A DNA stretch of 64,000 bases, from positions 1 to 64,000 of the forward strand of contig JANQEU010000047.1 of the NCBI GenBank assembly GCA_028278225.1, written 5' to 3'. The position numbers and the translations under genes were made by a program. Each line of letters begins with the position of its first letter. Position 1 is the first letter of the stretch. The notes below the pieces were generated by a model that was not told where the DNA came from, did no database searches, and saw only the letters and a list, made by a program, of their open reading frames with translations. Shown here piece by piece: positions 8,133 through 17,759 of the stretch. The stretch comes from Cyclobacteriaceae bacterium (GTDB lineage Bacteria; Bacteroidota; Bacteroidia; Cytophagales; Cyclobacteriaceae).

Positions 8133-8939
8133 CTACAACGCCGCGTCGAATGATGTGAAAATGTTCTCAGGTACGGATTCCAATACCTGAATTTCAGTCA
8201 GATCATTGTCACCTCTATCATCTGAAAGCATGATATTCCCCATTTTTTGATAATTACCCCACGGTCTGATCCATCTCGGGACTTCATCTGTGGCATTAGG
8301 GTAATATGCCCATTGAACGACCAGATCGGTTTCAGTAGATACCCATACATCATATGCGTTCTGAGGGGTAACGCCAACTCCTGTAAAGGTTAATTTCAAT
8401 TTATCAGCGACCTCACCGGTTAGCGTTTGACTTTCCTCAATATAAGAAAGCGTCACTCCCGAATCCTTGAGTTTGAAGGGCATGACCAACCAATAGGAAT
8501 CGTTGATCCAAACCTTCTTTCCCCAATCCAGGTAAGTAGCGATACTGTCCTCATTTGTTTGCTCCATCCCGTTTTTGAAAACCTTACCCGTCATATCGTT
8601 GATATTTACGATCACTATGCGATCATCCCTGAGATTGTCGATCCTCACATCTCCCGTGAACTTATCCCACAAAAGTTTCCGGGAACCAAAGAAATTCCAG
8701 GATATGTATCGCGTCTGATCCCAGGCAGGACGCCCGCCCATGGCGTTCATCACCTTGTCAGCAATGATGATGGCAATCGGACTTGAACCCTCGACATCAA
8801 AGCCTTCCGCAGGTGGATTGTTAATTGGAATGACCTCCTGGTTTGCAAATTCATCTTCCGTCTCCGAACTCTCGCCGGCTTTTCTTTCGGAACAGGCAAA
8901 TACTATTATCAAAGAAAGCAAAATGGTCAGATAGCGCAT
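8133..8939 (-). CDS. Lipoprotein, LolA-like (DUF6503-like)
   Basis: 268 residues with a lipoprotein signal ending IVFAC (Cys16), then a linker rich in Ser/Glu. The soluble part contains NAMGGRPAWDQTRYISWNF and later YDVWVSTETDLVVQW, a pattern found in Bacteroidota outer-membrane LolA/LolB-like proteins of the DUF6503 type. It is the last gene of a tight minus-strand operon (11-bp gap to the preceding one). The family name is from memory of the pattern and is only moderately sure. Confidence 0.6.
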   Translation of the reverse strand: MRYLTILLSLIIVFACSERKAGESSETEDEFANQEVIPINNPPAEGFDVEGSSPIAIIIADKVMNAMGGRPAWDQTRYISWNFFGSRKLLWDKFTGDVRIDNLRDDRIVIVNINDMTGKVFKNGMEQTNEDSIATYLDWGKKVWINDSYWLVMPFKLKDSGVTLSYIEESQTLTGEVADKLKLTFTGVGVTPQNAYDVWVSTETDLVVQWAYYPNATDEVPRWIRPWGNYQKMGNIMLSDDRGDNDLTEIQVLESVPENIFTSFDAAL

Positions 8940-8950
8940 TTTATTAGGTT

Positions 8951-9595
8951 TTATTTAACAAGTTTACTCAGAATAATTCCAATCTTAAGGCGAAAATTCA
9001 TCGAAAAAGGATCCAAAGGCGGATAATCCGTTATCGTCTGCCCGTCCACTCCGTTTGAATAGCCTTCGGGAAAATCTACTTTGTAAAAGACCCTTCCCAG
9101 GCCAACACTGTATTCAACAATGATTCGATCTCTGTACACCCGCTGGTATCCTCCCCTGATGTGAGAACCATAGACGTACCTGGTAAATGTGCCTTCTTCA
9201 ATCCTCGTGAATCCTGAAAACTGCCGGAAATAATCGAATACATACTGGTCCACCTGGTAGGCAAAATCCACACTCAGGAAGGTTCGGGTCTTGTCGCCGG
9301 CACTGTCATCTGTGTAAAGCCTGAATTCGGTCCGCCCTTTAAAGCCGAGATATTTATCAAAGTCGGAAACATTGTAAGCTTCGGGGACAACCACCATTCC
9401 CACCTCCTGCTGTATGGCAAAATTTTGATCAAACTGGCGCTCAATGGAAAACAATACTGCCGGATAATTATCCTGAAAATTGAGCAGGTCCAAATGCGCG
9501 GACCATTTGGGAATGACATTTTGGGTAGTATCCGGCCCGGTCTGAGCCTGCACAAATACCGGCCAGAGGAGAATGAGTATTAAAGTTTGCCTCAT
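8951..9595 (-). CDS. Outer-membrane beta-barrel-like protein
   Basis: 214 residues from the ATG at 9595, which overlaps the preceding stop as ATGA; the longer frame from 9643 has no signal peptide at its start. The signal peptide is MRQTLILILLWPVFVQAQ. The mature chain is made of amphipathic strands such as RTEFRLYT, FLSVDFAYQVDQYVF and SMNFRLKIGIILSK, fitting an 8-10-strand barrel. Co-transcribed with two LVIVD-type lipoproteins and a LolA-like lipoprotein. Confidence 0.6.
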   Translation of the reverse strand: MRQTLILILLWPVFVQAQTGPDTTQNVIPKWSAHLDLLNFQDNYPAVLFSIERQFDQNFAIQQEVGMVVVPEAYNVSDFDKYLGFKGRTEFRLYTDDSAGDKTRTFLSVDFAYQVDQYVFDYFRQFSGFTRIEEGTFTRYVYGSHIRGGYQRVYRDRIIVEYSVGLGRVFYKVDFPEGYSNGVDGQTITDYPPLDPFSMNFRLKIGIILSKLVK

Positions 9596-10356
9596 AGTGC
9601 GAAAGGCAAAATACTGAGCAGTTCCAATGTGTCGCTGGCACATGAAAATTGATATACGCCATCGTCCCCGGTCATGATCACCAGGTCGTCCCTGATGATC
9701 ACGTCATTTGCCGCATGATCTCCGTACACCATTTCCTCAACGGGAAAAGAAGGGTCGCTCAGGTCAAATTGCACAAGGCCTCTGGCTCCGTCACAGACGT
9801 AAAGTTTGCCATTGCATCCTACGCCCAAGCCTCTCGGGTTAGTCATTTGAATACTGGCCACCTGTTGCGGGAAACTCAAATTTGAGACATCCACCACATC
9901 CAGCACATTTATCTCAAACAGATTTTGGCAAAACGACCCATCGCGAAGCGTGACATAGGCATAATCGCCACTCACCACGACCGGATCACATCCTGTGGAA
10001 TGTGAATAAACGGATATCTCCCTGGGGCTGGCAGGATCACTAATGGAATATATGTATACGGCACTGTTTGATCCGATAAACAAATGCCCATCGTATGGAA
10101 AAATAGTTTCTATGCCTATGCCTAGTTGGACCTCTTCCAGGGCCACAGGATTTTGAAGATCGGTAATGTCAATGGGAACAAGGCTCAGATCATTTACAAT
10201 GTACAGGTGGTCGCCCACAATAGTGAATCTCGCCAGGGATCCTCCCTGGCTCACTCCGGAATCAAAACCTGGTGAGGCATCGCCACCACTTTCAAAGACT
10301 TCCCCGCATGAACAAGTGATAATTATCAAAAGTAAGATTCCAAGCCTTTTCATCAT
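9592..10356 (-). CDS. LVIVD-repeat lipoprotein
   Basis: 254 residues from the ATG at 10356, overlapping the upstream stop as ATGA. The lipoprotein signal peptide ends ITCSC. The mature part has repeated blocks of about 42 residues, each with an I/V-x-D...SDPxxP pattern (PIDITDLQNP, IYSISDPASP, VVDVSNLSFP, QFDLSDPSFP), the LVIVD repeat that builds a beta-propeller. The function is likely surface binding; the ligand is unknown. Confidence 0.8.
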   Translation of the reverse strand: MMKRLGILLLIIITCSCGEVFESGGDASPGFDSGVSQGGSLARFTIVGDHLYIVNDLSLVPIDITDLQNPVALEEVQLGIGIETIFPYDGHLFIGSNSAVYIYSISDPASPREISVYSHSTGCDPVVVSGDYAYVTLRDGSFCQNLFEINVLDVVDVSNLSFPQQVASIQMTNPRGLGVGCNGKLYVCDGARGLVQFDLSDPSFPVEEMVYGDHAANDVIIRDDLVIMTGDDGVYQFSCASDTLELLSILPFAL

Positions 10357-10883
10357 CTGTAGCAATCTGGTGTTGGAATATCTGCTTTTACCCAGTCGAT
10401 CACAACGCCTTTAGACGGATCCACACATTCAAAGTAAACGTTCGTAAATGGTGGATATAGCTGGTTATTCATCACATTTTCCAGTCTGCTCACTACCTGA
10501 AGCTGCTGGTTATCATCTATTATGAATGCCACAATATCGCTGTAATTATCAGCATAGATCACACCATCCTTGATGGCGACATCCTGATTGCCGGGAACGT
10601 TTATGAAGAATAATGGCCTGGGCAGGGTGGGTATTGAATTGTCAATGACATGAAATCCCTCATTCCGGATATTTACCATCAGGTAATCCTGATACACGAA
10701 GATCTTTGCCGGATCCGAAATGGGTTTGGGATCACCAATGGATATCTCCTTTGCTGTTGCCGGATCGCCGTAGACGGGGACGTATATGTCAGCGTCCGCA
10801 GATGGCGGAGAAATATTACCATCTCCCTCAATGCAGGCACTGAGTAAAAATGCCGTCAGAAATAAAGCAGTCAGGCGAGACAT
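10353..10883 (-). CDS. Short LVIVD-like lipoprotein
   Basis: 176 residues with the lipoprotein signal MSRLTALFLTAFLLSAC. It contains beta-propeller-like units (KIFVYQDYLMVNIRNEGFHVID; VAIKDGVIYADNYSDIVAF), fewer than in its neighbour. It is the first gene of the four-gene operon 10883-8133. It could be a partner or a degenerate paralogue of the downstream LVIVD lipoprotein. Confidence 0.65.
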   Translation of the reverse strand: MSRLTALFLTAFLLSACIEGDGNISPPSADADIYVPVYGDPATAKEISIGDPKPISDPAKIFVYQDYLMVNIRNEGFHVIDNSIPTLPRPLFFINVPGNQDVAIKDGVIYADNYSDIVAFIIDDNQQLQVVSRLENVMNNQLYPPFTNVYFECVDPSKGVVIDWVKADIPTPDCYR

Positions 10884-10950
10884 AGAACAGTGAGTTTTAA
10901 ACTGTTTGTCACATAGACACTATTTCGATAACGGCAGTTGTACTCTAATA

Positions 10951-13149
10951 TTATTTTCCTTTCTTAAACTTGTCAAACCGGCTTACATCTGCCTGCCTGG
11001 GAAAGATGTTGTCTTCGATATTCGTGTCCGCAGTCATTTTGTTCGGATCAAGTACGACCTTGATGACTTCTTTGTCCTTAACAAACACTTTTTTGACCTC
11101 CTTCTCATTGTGCCGCCAGATCTCCGCCGGTAATTTTTCGATTTCCATAGTACCATCGGAATAGGTCCACTCGATGATCAGCGGTGTGACCAGACCTCCC
11201 CTATTGGTAAAGGTCACTTCATAGAAGTTTTTGCCTTCCAGGGATAATTTGACCTGATCCTCATCCAGGCGGTTTCTGAATTCCCGGTAGTCCGAACTTT
11301 TGGTGTTTTTGAAAACAAAGCGTTGCGCCTCGTCGGAAAATGATTTGGAATCAGCCCCCAGACTTTTATCTTCCACCCTGACATTTCTGGTTTCCAGTCC
11401 CTCTTCTTCCGTTTTCATCCGGTACCATTTGACATTATCCACCGATACATCCACATAATCCGCGGAATAAAACCATCCTCTCCAAAACCAGTCAAGATCA
11501 ACCGCCGAAGCATCTTCCATCGTTCTGAAAAAATCTGCCGGAGTCGGATGTTTAAAGGCCCATCGTTCCGCATATTTTTTGAAAGCATAATCAAAAAGCT
11601 CAGGCCCCATGACGGTTTCACGTAAAATGTTCAGCGCGGTAGCCGGCTTCGCGTAAGCGTTGTTGCCAAACTGTAGTATTTGTTCCGAATTTGTCATGAT
11701 GGGTCTTACCAGGCCCTGATCTCCCCTCATGTATGGGACAATGCTTGACGGATCTCCTCTTCGGGTGGGAAAAGCAGGATCAAATTCTTTCGCTGTTAGA
11801 TATTGCACGAAAGTATTCAGGCCCTCATCCATCCACGTCCACTGCCGTTCGTCGGAATTGATGATCATGGGGAAAAAATTATGGCCAACCTCGTGAATGA
11901 TCACACTGATCATTCTCCATTTGGTACGCTCGGTATAGCTGCCGTCCGGGTTTGGTCTTCCGAAATTGAAACAGATCATGGGATATTCCATGCCTATGCT
12001 TGCTGCGTGGACCGAAATGGCCACGGGGTATGGGTAGTCAATGGTATGCTTTGAATACGTGATCAGGGTCTGTCGCACTGCGAGCGTCGAATACTCCTCC
12101 CAAAGCGGATTTCCTTCTTTGGGATAGTAGGACATCGCCAGAGGCGTCTTTCCATTGATGTCAACAGCCATTGCATCCCATATGTATTTTCTGGAAGCGG
12201 CAAAGGCAAAATCTCTCACATTTTCGGCTTTAAATCTCCATGTTTTCCGCTCCTGTGATTTTGTCTTCTCGTTCTTGCGGGCTTCTTTTCCGGTGACAAT
12301 GATCACGGGCTTGTCAAATGACGCCTTCGCGAGCTCAAATCTTTCCAGTTGGTCTTCCGTAAGGACTTCCTCCGGGTTCAGCAATTCTCCCGTTGCGCCT
12401 ACAATGAAATCCGCCGGCACGTTTAGATCGACCTCATAATCGCCAAAAGTCAGGGTAAATTCTCCCCGGCCGAGAAACTGCTTGTTCTGCCATCCCTCGT
12501 TATCACTGTAAACGGCCATCCTGGGGAAAAACTGGGCTATGGTATAGGAGTAATTTCCATCAGCCGGAAAATACTCCATACCGGACCTTCCTCCCAGCAT
12601 CATCCGATCATTGATATTGTAACTCCAGTCAATGCCAAATGACACATTCTCACCCGGCTGCAATGGTTTCCCGAGGTTGATCCTCATCATCGTTTTGTTG
12701 ATGGTATAGCTCAATCCGTTTCCGGAGGCATCTGCCACCCTGGAGATCTTAAATCCTCCATCATAGTCACTGGCATATCTGTAGAGATCTTTGGCATTCA
12801 GGCTGTCTTTCATTTCTCCTGTTCTCGCCAGAGGTGTGTTGGAATCCCGCGCCCGCATATTTTGGTCCAGCTGTATCCACAAATACTCCAGGGCGTCCGG
12901 AGATTGATTGTAGTAGGTGATGGTCTCGGAACCGGTGATCCTTTGGTTTTCATCGTCCAGGGTGATGCTGATCCTGTGATCCGCCTTTTGTTGCCAATAT
13001 TCTTTGCCCGGAGCGCCGGCAGCAGTTCGGTAGCTGTTTGCCGTAGGTAATATCGTGCCCAGTTGTTCGAATTTCTTTTCCCAGTCCTCCTGAGCGCTCG
13101 AAATTACTACGCTGAGGATTGCAATGATTGTCAATAATTTTTTCTTCAT
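10951..13149 (-). CDS. M1-family zinc metallopeptidase, secreted
   Basis: 732 residues with a signal peptide (cleavage near Ala19-Gln20). The zinc site is His419-Glu420-x2-His423 with the third ligand Glu442 (HEVGH, then WMDEGLNTF), giving the M1 spacing HExxH-x18-E. The exopeptidase motif appears as GMEYP (386-390) in place of the classic GxMEN, so the N-terminal amine-binding may differ. A beta-rich N-terminal domain precedes it. It follows the HupE/UreJ-like gene by 10 bp on the same strand. Bacteroidota often carry this M1/HupE/DUF6702 trio together. Confidence 0.9.
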   Translation of the reverse strand: MKKKLLTIIAILSVVISSAQEDWEKKFEQLGTILPTANSYRTAAGAPGKEYWQQKADHRISITLDDENQRITGSETITYYNQSPDALEYLWIQLDQNMRARDSNTPLARTGEMKDSLNAKDLYRYASDYDGGFKISRVADASGNGLSYTINKTMMRINLGKPLQPGENVSFGIDWSYNINDRMMLGGRSGMEYFPADGNYSYTIAQFFPRMAVYSDNEGWQNKQFLGRGEFTLTFGDYEVDLNVPADFIVGATGELLNPEEVLTEDQLERFELAKASFDKPVIIVTGKEARKNEKTKSQERKTWRFKAENVRDFAFAASRKYIWDAMAVDINGKTPLAMSYYPKEGNPLWEEYSTLAVRQTLITYSKHTIDYPYPVAISVHAASIGMEYPMICFNFGRPNPDGSYTERTKWRMISVIIHEVGHNFFPMIINSDERQWTWMDEGLNTFVQYLTAKEFDPAFPTRRGDPSSIVPYMRGDQGLVRPIMTNSEQILQFGNNAYAKPATALNILRETVMGPELFDYAFKKYAERWAFKHPTPADFFRTMEDASAVDLDWFWRGWFYSADYVDVSVDNVKWYRMKTEEEGLETRNVRVEDKSLGADSKSFSDEAQRFVFKNTKSSDYREFRNRLDEDQVKLSLEGKNFYEVTFTNRGGLVTPLIIEWTYSDGTMEIEKLPAEIWRHNEKEVKKVFVKDKEVIKVVLDPNKMTADTNIEDNIFPRQADVSRFDKFKKGK

Positions 13150-13159
13150 ATCTTAATGT

Positions 13160-13747
13160 TTACCAGTAAACTGCGTCCATCATCAGTGTGAGTGCGATCC
13201 CCACCATGGCCGAAGATATGATCATTTTCCAGTCCCTCCTGGTTACACCAAAAAGGGAAACAAAAATGAAACTCAGCACCAGGAACATCCCCACGATTAT
13301 GATTTGACCAATTTCTAAGCCAACGTTAAAGGCAAAAAGCTGGGTGATAATAGTTGTATCCGATCCCAAAAGGCTGCGGAGATAGTTGGAAAAGCCCATG
13401 CCATGTATCAGGCCAAAAAATCCTGCAAAGATGTAATTCAAGGAAATTCTTTTGGGAGTGAATTTGTTGCCCTCCCTGACGAAAAGATTTGACAAGGCCG
13501 TAATACAAATTGTCACCGGAATCAGGAACTCAATCAGATCCGTATTGAATCGGATAATTTCCAATGTGGCCAGGGCCAGGGTGATCGAGTGACCCACGGT
13601 AAACGCCGTCACCAGGATCAGTACTTTCTTCCAATCCGCAACCTGGTACAACGCACTTAGCACCACTACGAACATGATGTGGTCATATCCATTAATGTCC
13701 AGAATGTGGTCTAATCCAAGACCGTAATACAATCGAAATTCTGACAT
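13160..13747 (-). CDS. HupE/UreJ-like membrane protein
   Basis: 195 residues with about six hydrophobic segments. Motifs: GLDHILDINGYDHIMFVV at the start (two HxxxD/DH clusters), TAFTVGHSITL, and FGLIHGMGFSNYL, as in HupE/UreJ nickel-uptake-type proteins. No hydrogenase or urease is nearby, so nickel transport is only a family-level guess. First gene of an operon with the M1 peptidase; the DUF6702 gene is divergent, 34 bp away. Confidence 0.85.
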   Translation of the reverse strand: MSEFRLYYGLGLDHILDINGYDHIMFVVVLSALYQVADWKKVLILVTAFTVGHSITLALATLEIIRFNTDLIEFLIPVTICITALSNLFVREGNKFTPKRISLNYIFAGFFGLIHGMGFSNYLRSLLGSDTTIITQLFAFNVGLEIGQIIIVGMFLVLSFIFVSLFGVTRRDWKMIISSAMVGIALTLMMDAVYW

Positions 13748-13755
13748 TATTTTTG
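13748..13755 (+). promoter_or_regulatory. Bacteroidota -7 box (TATTTTTG) before the DUF6702 gene
   Basis: TATTTTTG fits TAnnTTTG and lies 26 bp upstream of the ATG at 13782. A -33 element would fall inside the 5' end of the HupE-like gene and is not obvious. Confidence 0.4.
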
Positions 13756-13781
13756 CTGATTAGTTTTAGCCTGTGAGCCCA

Positions 13782-14369
13782 ATGGTGCAGCTTTCATTTT
13801 CCCGGATCGTAAAATTAAGGGTTACTCCCCTGTTTTTGATCTATTTTCCGATGGTCCTACATAATCCCGAGGTAAACTTGTCCTCTTCGGAAAATATCCA
13901 TGATGAACGGTCAGGGTCATTCGATCACCCATTTCATGTGAGTGTTTGTGATATTGTATATGAATCCGACGAAAAACATTTGAAAATCAGTTTGAGAATG
14001 TTTCTGGATGACCTGGAGGAGGCCTTAATAGCATATACCGGGGACGATGATCTTGACATCCTGAATTATGAGAACGTTCCGGAGATCGACAAGGCATTGG
14101 GACACTATCTGTCAGAAAATTTCAGTATCGGGACCGGTAGAAAGGAACTTGCATATGTTTACCTGGGAGGAGAGATCGAGGTAGATGTAATGTGGTGTTA
14201 TATTGAAATTGAAAAGCTAAAGCCCTTCAAGTCTATCTCAATAGAAAATACGATCTTCTTCGAAATTTTCGATGACCAGGAAAATCTGGTGCATGTCCGT
14301 AAGGATGGAAAAGTCAGGAGTGTCCGTTTGACAAAAGGAAAGAGCCGCAATACAGTGGAATGGGAATAA
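13782..14369 (+). CDS. DUF6702 family protein
   Basis: About 195 residues from the ATG at 13782 (a GTG three codons earlier is also possible). A hydrophobic N-terminal segment (about 10-27) suggests export. The family pattern is DHPFHVSVCDIVYES, then KHLKISLRMFLDDLE and YLGGEIEVDVMWCYIEIE. The function is unknown. It is divergent from the HupE-like/M1 peptidase operon, matching the grouping common in this phylum. Confidence 0.8.
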   Translation: MVQLSFSRIVKLRVTPLFLIYFPMVLHNPEVNLSSSENIHDERSGSFDHPFHVSVCDIVYESDEKHLKISLRMFLDDLEEALIAYTGDDDLDILNYENVPEIDKALGHYLSENFSIGTGRKELAYVYLGGEIEVDVMWCYIEIEKLKPFKSISIENTIFFEIFDDQENLVHVRKDGKVRSVRLTKGKSRNTVEWE

Positions 14370-14393
14370 AGGTTCCACGCTGAGGGGCTGGCA

Positions 14394-14933
14394 TCAGGCA
14401 AAACTGAAGTTTTCATCAATATTCCATTTGCGCCCGTCATGCCGGAGTAGTGTCAACGCTTGTGCCCGGAATTGATAGTTTATTTTCTGATCCTTAAAAA
14501 AGCGCCAGGCTTCGAAAAAAGCAGATTTTCTGAGGTCCCGAAATGCCACGGTCATATGAGGACGGAAGGGTTTGTTTTTGTATTCCGCATTCAAAATATG
14601 AAGCCGCTTCATCGCCTGTATGACTTCCTTATGAAGAAGCTCAAGTTGCGGGTTATCCATCACATCTATGTAGATCACTCTTGGTTTGAAACAATTGTAG
14701 TTTTTTAATTGGACCTCAAATGGGGTAGTGGAATTTCCAACGTTTTTCAGTGCTGCTGACAATTCGGCCCTTCTTTTGTCCTTCCACCTGAAAGGCATAT
14801 GAAGTGTGATGTGAGGGGGAGACCTAAGCGCATGACCACTTCCAAACCTTATCTTTATGTCTTCCTTGATTGCGGTTATTTCATTCCGAATATCCGCAGG
14901 TGGTACCACTGCGATAAAATATAATCCTTCCAA
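14394..14933 (-). CDS. thpR: 2'-5' RNA ligase/cyclic phosphodiesterase family (LigT/ThpR-like)
   Basis: 179 residues. The two HxTx motifs that define the 2H phosphoesterases are at 41-44 (HITL) and 126-129 (HMTV), about 85 residues apart as in the family. Members open 2',3'-cyclic phosphates on RNA and join 2'-5' ends in vitro. The only in-frame start is TTG at 14933, because a stop codon lies three codons upstream. Confidence 0.88.
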   Translation of the reverse strand: MEGLYFIAVVPPADIRNEITAIKEDIKIRFGSGHALRSPPHITLHMPFRWKDKRRAELSAALKNVGNSTTPFEVQLKNYNCFKPRVIYIDVMDNPQLELLHKEVIQAMKRLHILNAEYKNKPFRPHMTVAFRDLRKSAFFEAWRFFKDQKINYQFRAQALTLLRHDGRKWNIDENFSFA

Positions 14934-14978
14934 ATGAGGCTATTGTTTATCTTTCAAATCCTAAACTAATTAATCGAT

Positions 14979-17459
14979 ATGAGAAAGTACCTGACCCTGT
15001 GTTTGCTGACAGTGGCAATGGGCAGTTTGAGTCCGTTTTCTTACGCTCAAAAGAAGAAAAAAGAAGCAGTAACGGCTGCAGCCGGAACCATTGAATCTTT
15101 TACCTCCAAAATGGAAAAGTCCGAGGGTTATTTCAATTATTACTGGGACGAAGAAAAAGGTAAGGTATACGTGGAAATATCCTCATTCGACAATGAGTTC
15201 CTGTATGTTAATTCACTGGCTGCCGGAGTTGGTTCGAATGATATAGGACTGGACAGGGGTCAGCTCGGAACGAGAGGCAAGGTAGTTCGATTCGAAAAGC
15301 GGGGGCCAAAAGTGCTGATGATCCAGCCCAACTACAGATACAGGGCAGTAAGTGATAATAAGGACGAGGTAAAATCCGTGCGTGAGGCATTTGCCTCTTC
15401 GGTCTTATGGGGGTTTGCTGTGAAAGCCCGTACGGGAACCACTGTTCTTGTTGATTTTACGGATTTCCTTTTACGGGATAGCCACGGGATAGCCGGAAGA
15501 ATGGCAAGTCGTAAGCAGGGCACATACAAAATAGATAAAAGCAGATCGGCGCTATACAAGGAGGCCACTTTCAATTTTCCCATGAATACGGAATTTGAGG
15601 CTATACTTACATTTACCGGTACCCCGAAGGGGGGATGGGTCCGGTCAGTTACGCCAAGCCCTGATGCTGTGACCGTTCGAACGCATCATTCCCTGATTGC
15701 ATTACCCGATGATGACTATCAACCGAGAAAATTTGATCCCAGAAGCGGGTTCATAAGCATCTCATACCAGGATTATGCCACTCCAATCGAATCATCCCTG
15801 GTAAAGAGATTCATCGTAAGACACCGGTTGGAAAAGAAAGATCCCGGAGCCACATTGTCTGAGGCAGTTGAGCCTGTTGTCTATTACCTGGATCGCGGAG
15901 CACCTGAGCCCGTCCGGTCAGCATTATTGGATGGTGCAAGATGGTGGAACCAGGCTTTTGAGGCGGCAGGATTCAAGGATGCATTTCGGGTGGAGATCCT
16001 CCCGGAAGATGCCCATCCGCTCGATGTGCGTTACAACCTGATCCAATGGGTGCACAGGTCGACCCGCGGCTGGTCTTATGGTTCATCGGTAGTGGACCCG
16101 CGTACAGGTGAAATTATAAAGGGTCATGTGAGCCTCGGGTCACTTAGGGTAAGGCAGGACTTCCTTATCGCCCAGGGCCTGTTGAATCAATATGATGACG
16201 GAACCAGCCCCATGAAAGAAATGGCACTGGCAAGAATAAGACAGCTATCGGCACACGAAGTAGGGCACACGTTGGGATTGGTGCACAATTATGCGTCCAG
16301 TTTAAACAACAGGGCGTCCGTAATGGACTATCCGCATCCGTATGTCAAAATTGATGACGCCGGCAATATTGATTTAAGTGAAGTGTATGACACGGATATT
16401 GGCGAATGGGACAAGGCTGCCATCAGGTATGGTTATGCTGACTTTGCCGATGATCAGGATGAAAGTGAGGAGCTGAAAAAGATCTTGCAGGAAACCATTT
16501 CATCCGGGCTGCTCTATATCACCGACAGGGACGCAAGGGCCAGAACAGGCGCACATCCGGTCTCACATCTGTGGGACAATGGTGCTGTGGCCTCAGATGA
16601 GTTGAACAGGATGATGACCGTGCGCAGGAAGGTGTTGAATGATTTTTCCGACCGGAGTTTACCGACCGGCGAACCTTACTCATCCCTGGAAGAGATCCTG
16701 GTGCCAATGTACCTGTTTCACAGATACCAGGTCGAGGCGACATGCAAAGTGGTTGGGGGCATAAATTATACTTATTCCGTGAAGGGTGATGACCAGATCA
16801 AAACAGAATTCATCCCGGCCGATCAACAGATCAATGCGCTCGACGCCGTAATAAATACCATGACTCCTGAAGCGCTCCGGCTGAGTGAGGAGGTGCTTTC
16901 GATGATCCCGCCCAAAGCGCACGGGTATTCCCGTGGCAGGGAAACCTTCACGAGCAGGACCGGTCCGGTTTGGGATTATTACGGAGCCATTGAAACGGCG
17001 GTACAGTTTCCGATGATGTTTTTGTTAGATGTGCAGCGCGCCAACCGTCTGGTCATGTATAATGACCGTGATTCCGATCAGCCCGGACTTCATACCGTCC
17101 TGGATCGCTTAATTCAAAAGACATGGAAATCGCCAAGTAGTGATCCGCAGGATCGGGCCATCCAGCGCATTGTGGAATGGGTGATGCTCGAGCACATGAT
17201 GATGTTTGTGATCAGCAACCATGCCCAGCCGGATACCAAATCCATAACCAGGGCCAAGCTTATTGAGTTGCAGGGGTATGTTGCAGGAATCAAAACTACA
17301 AATGCAGAAGATAAAGCCCATTACGACAGGGTACTGGATGCAATAGAACGATTGCTGGAAGATCCCGAAGAAGTAAAATTCACACCTCCCCTGAAAGCGC
17401 CTGACGGATCGCCAATTGGTATGGATGAGTGGTTTGAGTTTTGTACTGAGGAGTATTAA
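14979..17459 (+). CDS. Secreted zinc-dependent metalloprotease (DUF5117/DUF5118 type)
   Basis: 826 residues with signal peptide MRKYLTLCLLTVAMGSLSPFSYAQ. The metzincin zinc motif HExxHxxGxxH is at 426-436 (His426, Glu427, His430, His436) and the Met-turn at Met449 (SVMDYP). The N-terminal ~200 residues fit DUF5117/5118 and the C-terminal region is the helical extension of the same architecture. Members are periplasmic or secreted proteases of unclear substrate. The gene stands alone; it is divergent from the ThpR-like gene by 45 bp. Confidence 0.9.
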   Translation: MRKYLTLCLLTVAMGSLSPFSYAQKKKKEAVTAAAGTIESFTSKMEKSEGYFNYYWDEEKGKVYVEISSFDNEFLYVNSLAAGVGSNDIGLDRGQLGTRGKVVRFEKRGPKVLMIQPNYRYRAVSDNKDEVKSVREAFASSVLWGFAVKARTGTTVLVDFTDFLLRDSHGIAGRMASRKQGTYKIDKSRSALYKEATFNFPMNTEFEAILTFTGTPKGGWVRSVTPSPDAVTVRTHHSLIALPDDDYQPRKFDPRSGFISISYQDYATPIESSLVKRFIVRHRLEKKDPGATLSEAVEPVVYYLDRGAPEPVRSALLDGARWWNQAFEAAGFKDAFRVEILPEDAHPLDVRYNLIQWVHRSTRGWSYGSSVVDPRTGEIIKGHVSLGSLRVRQDFLIAQGLLNQYDDGTSPMKEMALARIRQLSAHEVGHTLGLVHNYASSLNNRASVMDYPHPYVKIDDAGNIDLSEVYDTDIGEWDKAAIRYGYADFADDQDESEELKKILQETISSGLLYITDRDARARTGAHPVSHLWDNGAVASDELNRMMTVRRKVLNDFSDRSLPTGEPYSSLEEILVPMYLFHRYQVEATCKVVGGINYTYSVKGDDQIKTEFIPADQQINALDAVINTMTPEALRLSEEVLSMIPPKAHGYSRGRETFTSRTGPVWDYYGAIETAVQFPMMFLLDVQRANRLVMYNDRDSDQPGLHTVLDRLIQKTWKSPSSDPQDRAIQRIVEWVMLEHMMMFVISNHAQPDTKSITRAKLIELQGYVAGIKTTNAEDKAHYDRVLDAIERLLEDPEEVKFTPPLKAPDGSPIGMDEWFEFCTEEY

Positions 17460-17537
17460 TAGATTATGATTACTTAAAATGAAATCCGGGAATCCAATTG
17501 AGAATAACACTCTAATTACCATTGCATCCACATTATG

Positions 17538-17545
17538 TATCTTTG
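17538..17545 (+). promoter_or_regulatory. Bacteroidota -7 box (TATCTTTG) of the toxin-antitoxin operon
   Basis: TATCTTTG fits TAnnTTTG and lies 16 bp before the antitoxin ATG at 17562, so the 5' leader would be very short. The same octamer precedes the MarR gene at 58063. Confidence 0.5.
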
Positions 17546-17561
17546 AACAAATCCAGGTCGA

Positions 17562-17759
17562 ATGAGTGCAATTGTGATACATGCGGATTCAAAAAGTAAT
17601 AAAATACTCTCAGCATTAGCTAAAAAGCTTGGGGGCAAGGTACTATCCATTAACGATAGCCAATATGAGGATATAGCCCTTGGGGCATTGATGGATAGGG
17701 AGAAGACAGGGAATATAGTATCCAGGGATAAGGTTATGAAAAAGCTTGCAGAAAAGTGA
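17562..17759 (+). CDS. Antitoxin of a RelE/ParE-type toxin-antitoxin pair
   Basis: 65 residues. It is called mainly from position: it directly precedes and overlaps a RelE-like toxin gene. It reads MSAIVIHADSKSNKILSALA, then LGALMDREKTGNIVSRDKVMKKL, with a C-terminal helix rich in charge, as in small toxin-binding antitoxins. No clear ribbon-helix-helix is seen, so DNA binding may be weak or absent. Confidence 0.75.
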   Translation: MSAIVIHADSKSNKILSALAKKLGGKVLSINDSQYEDIALGALMDREKTGNIVSRDKVMKKLAEK

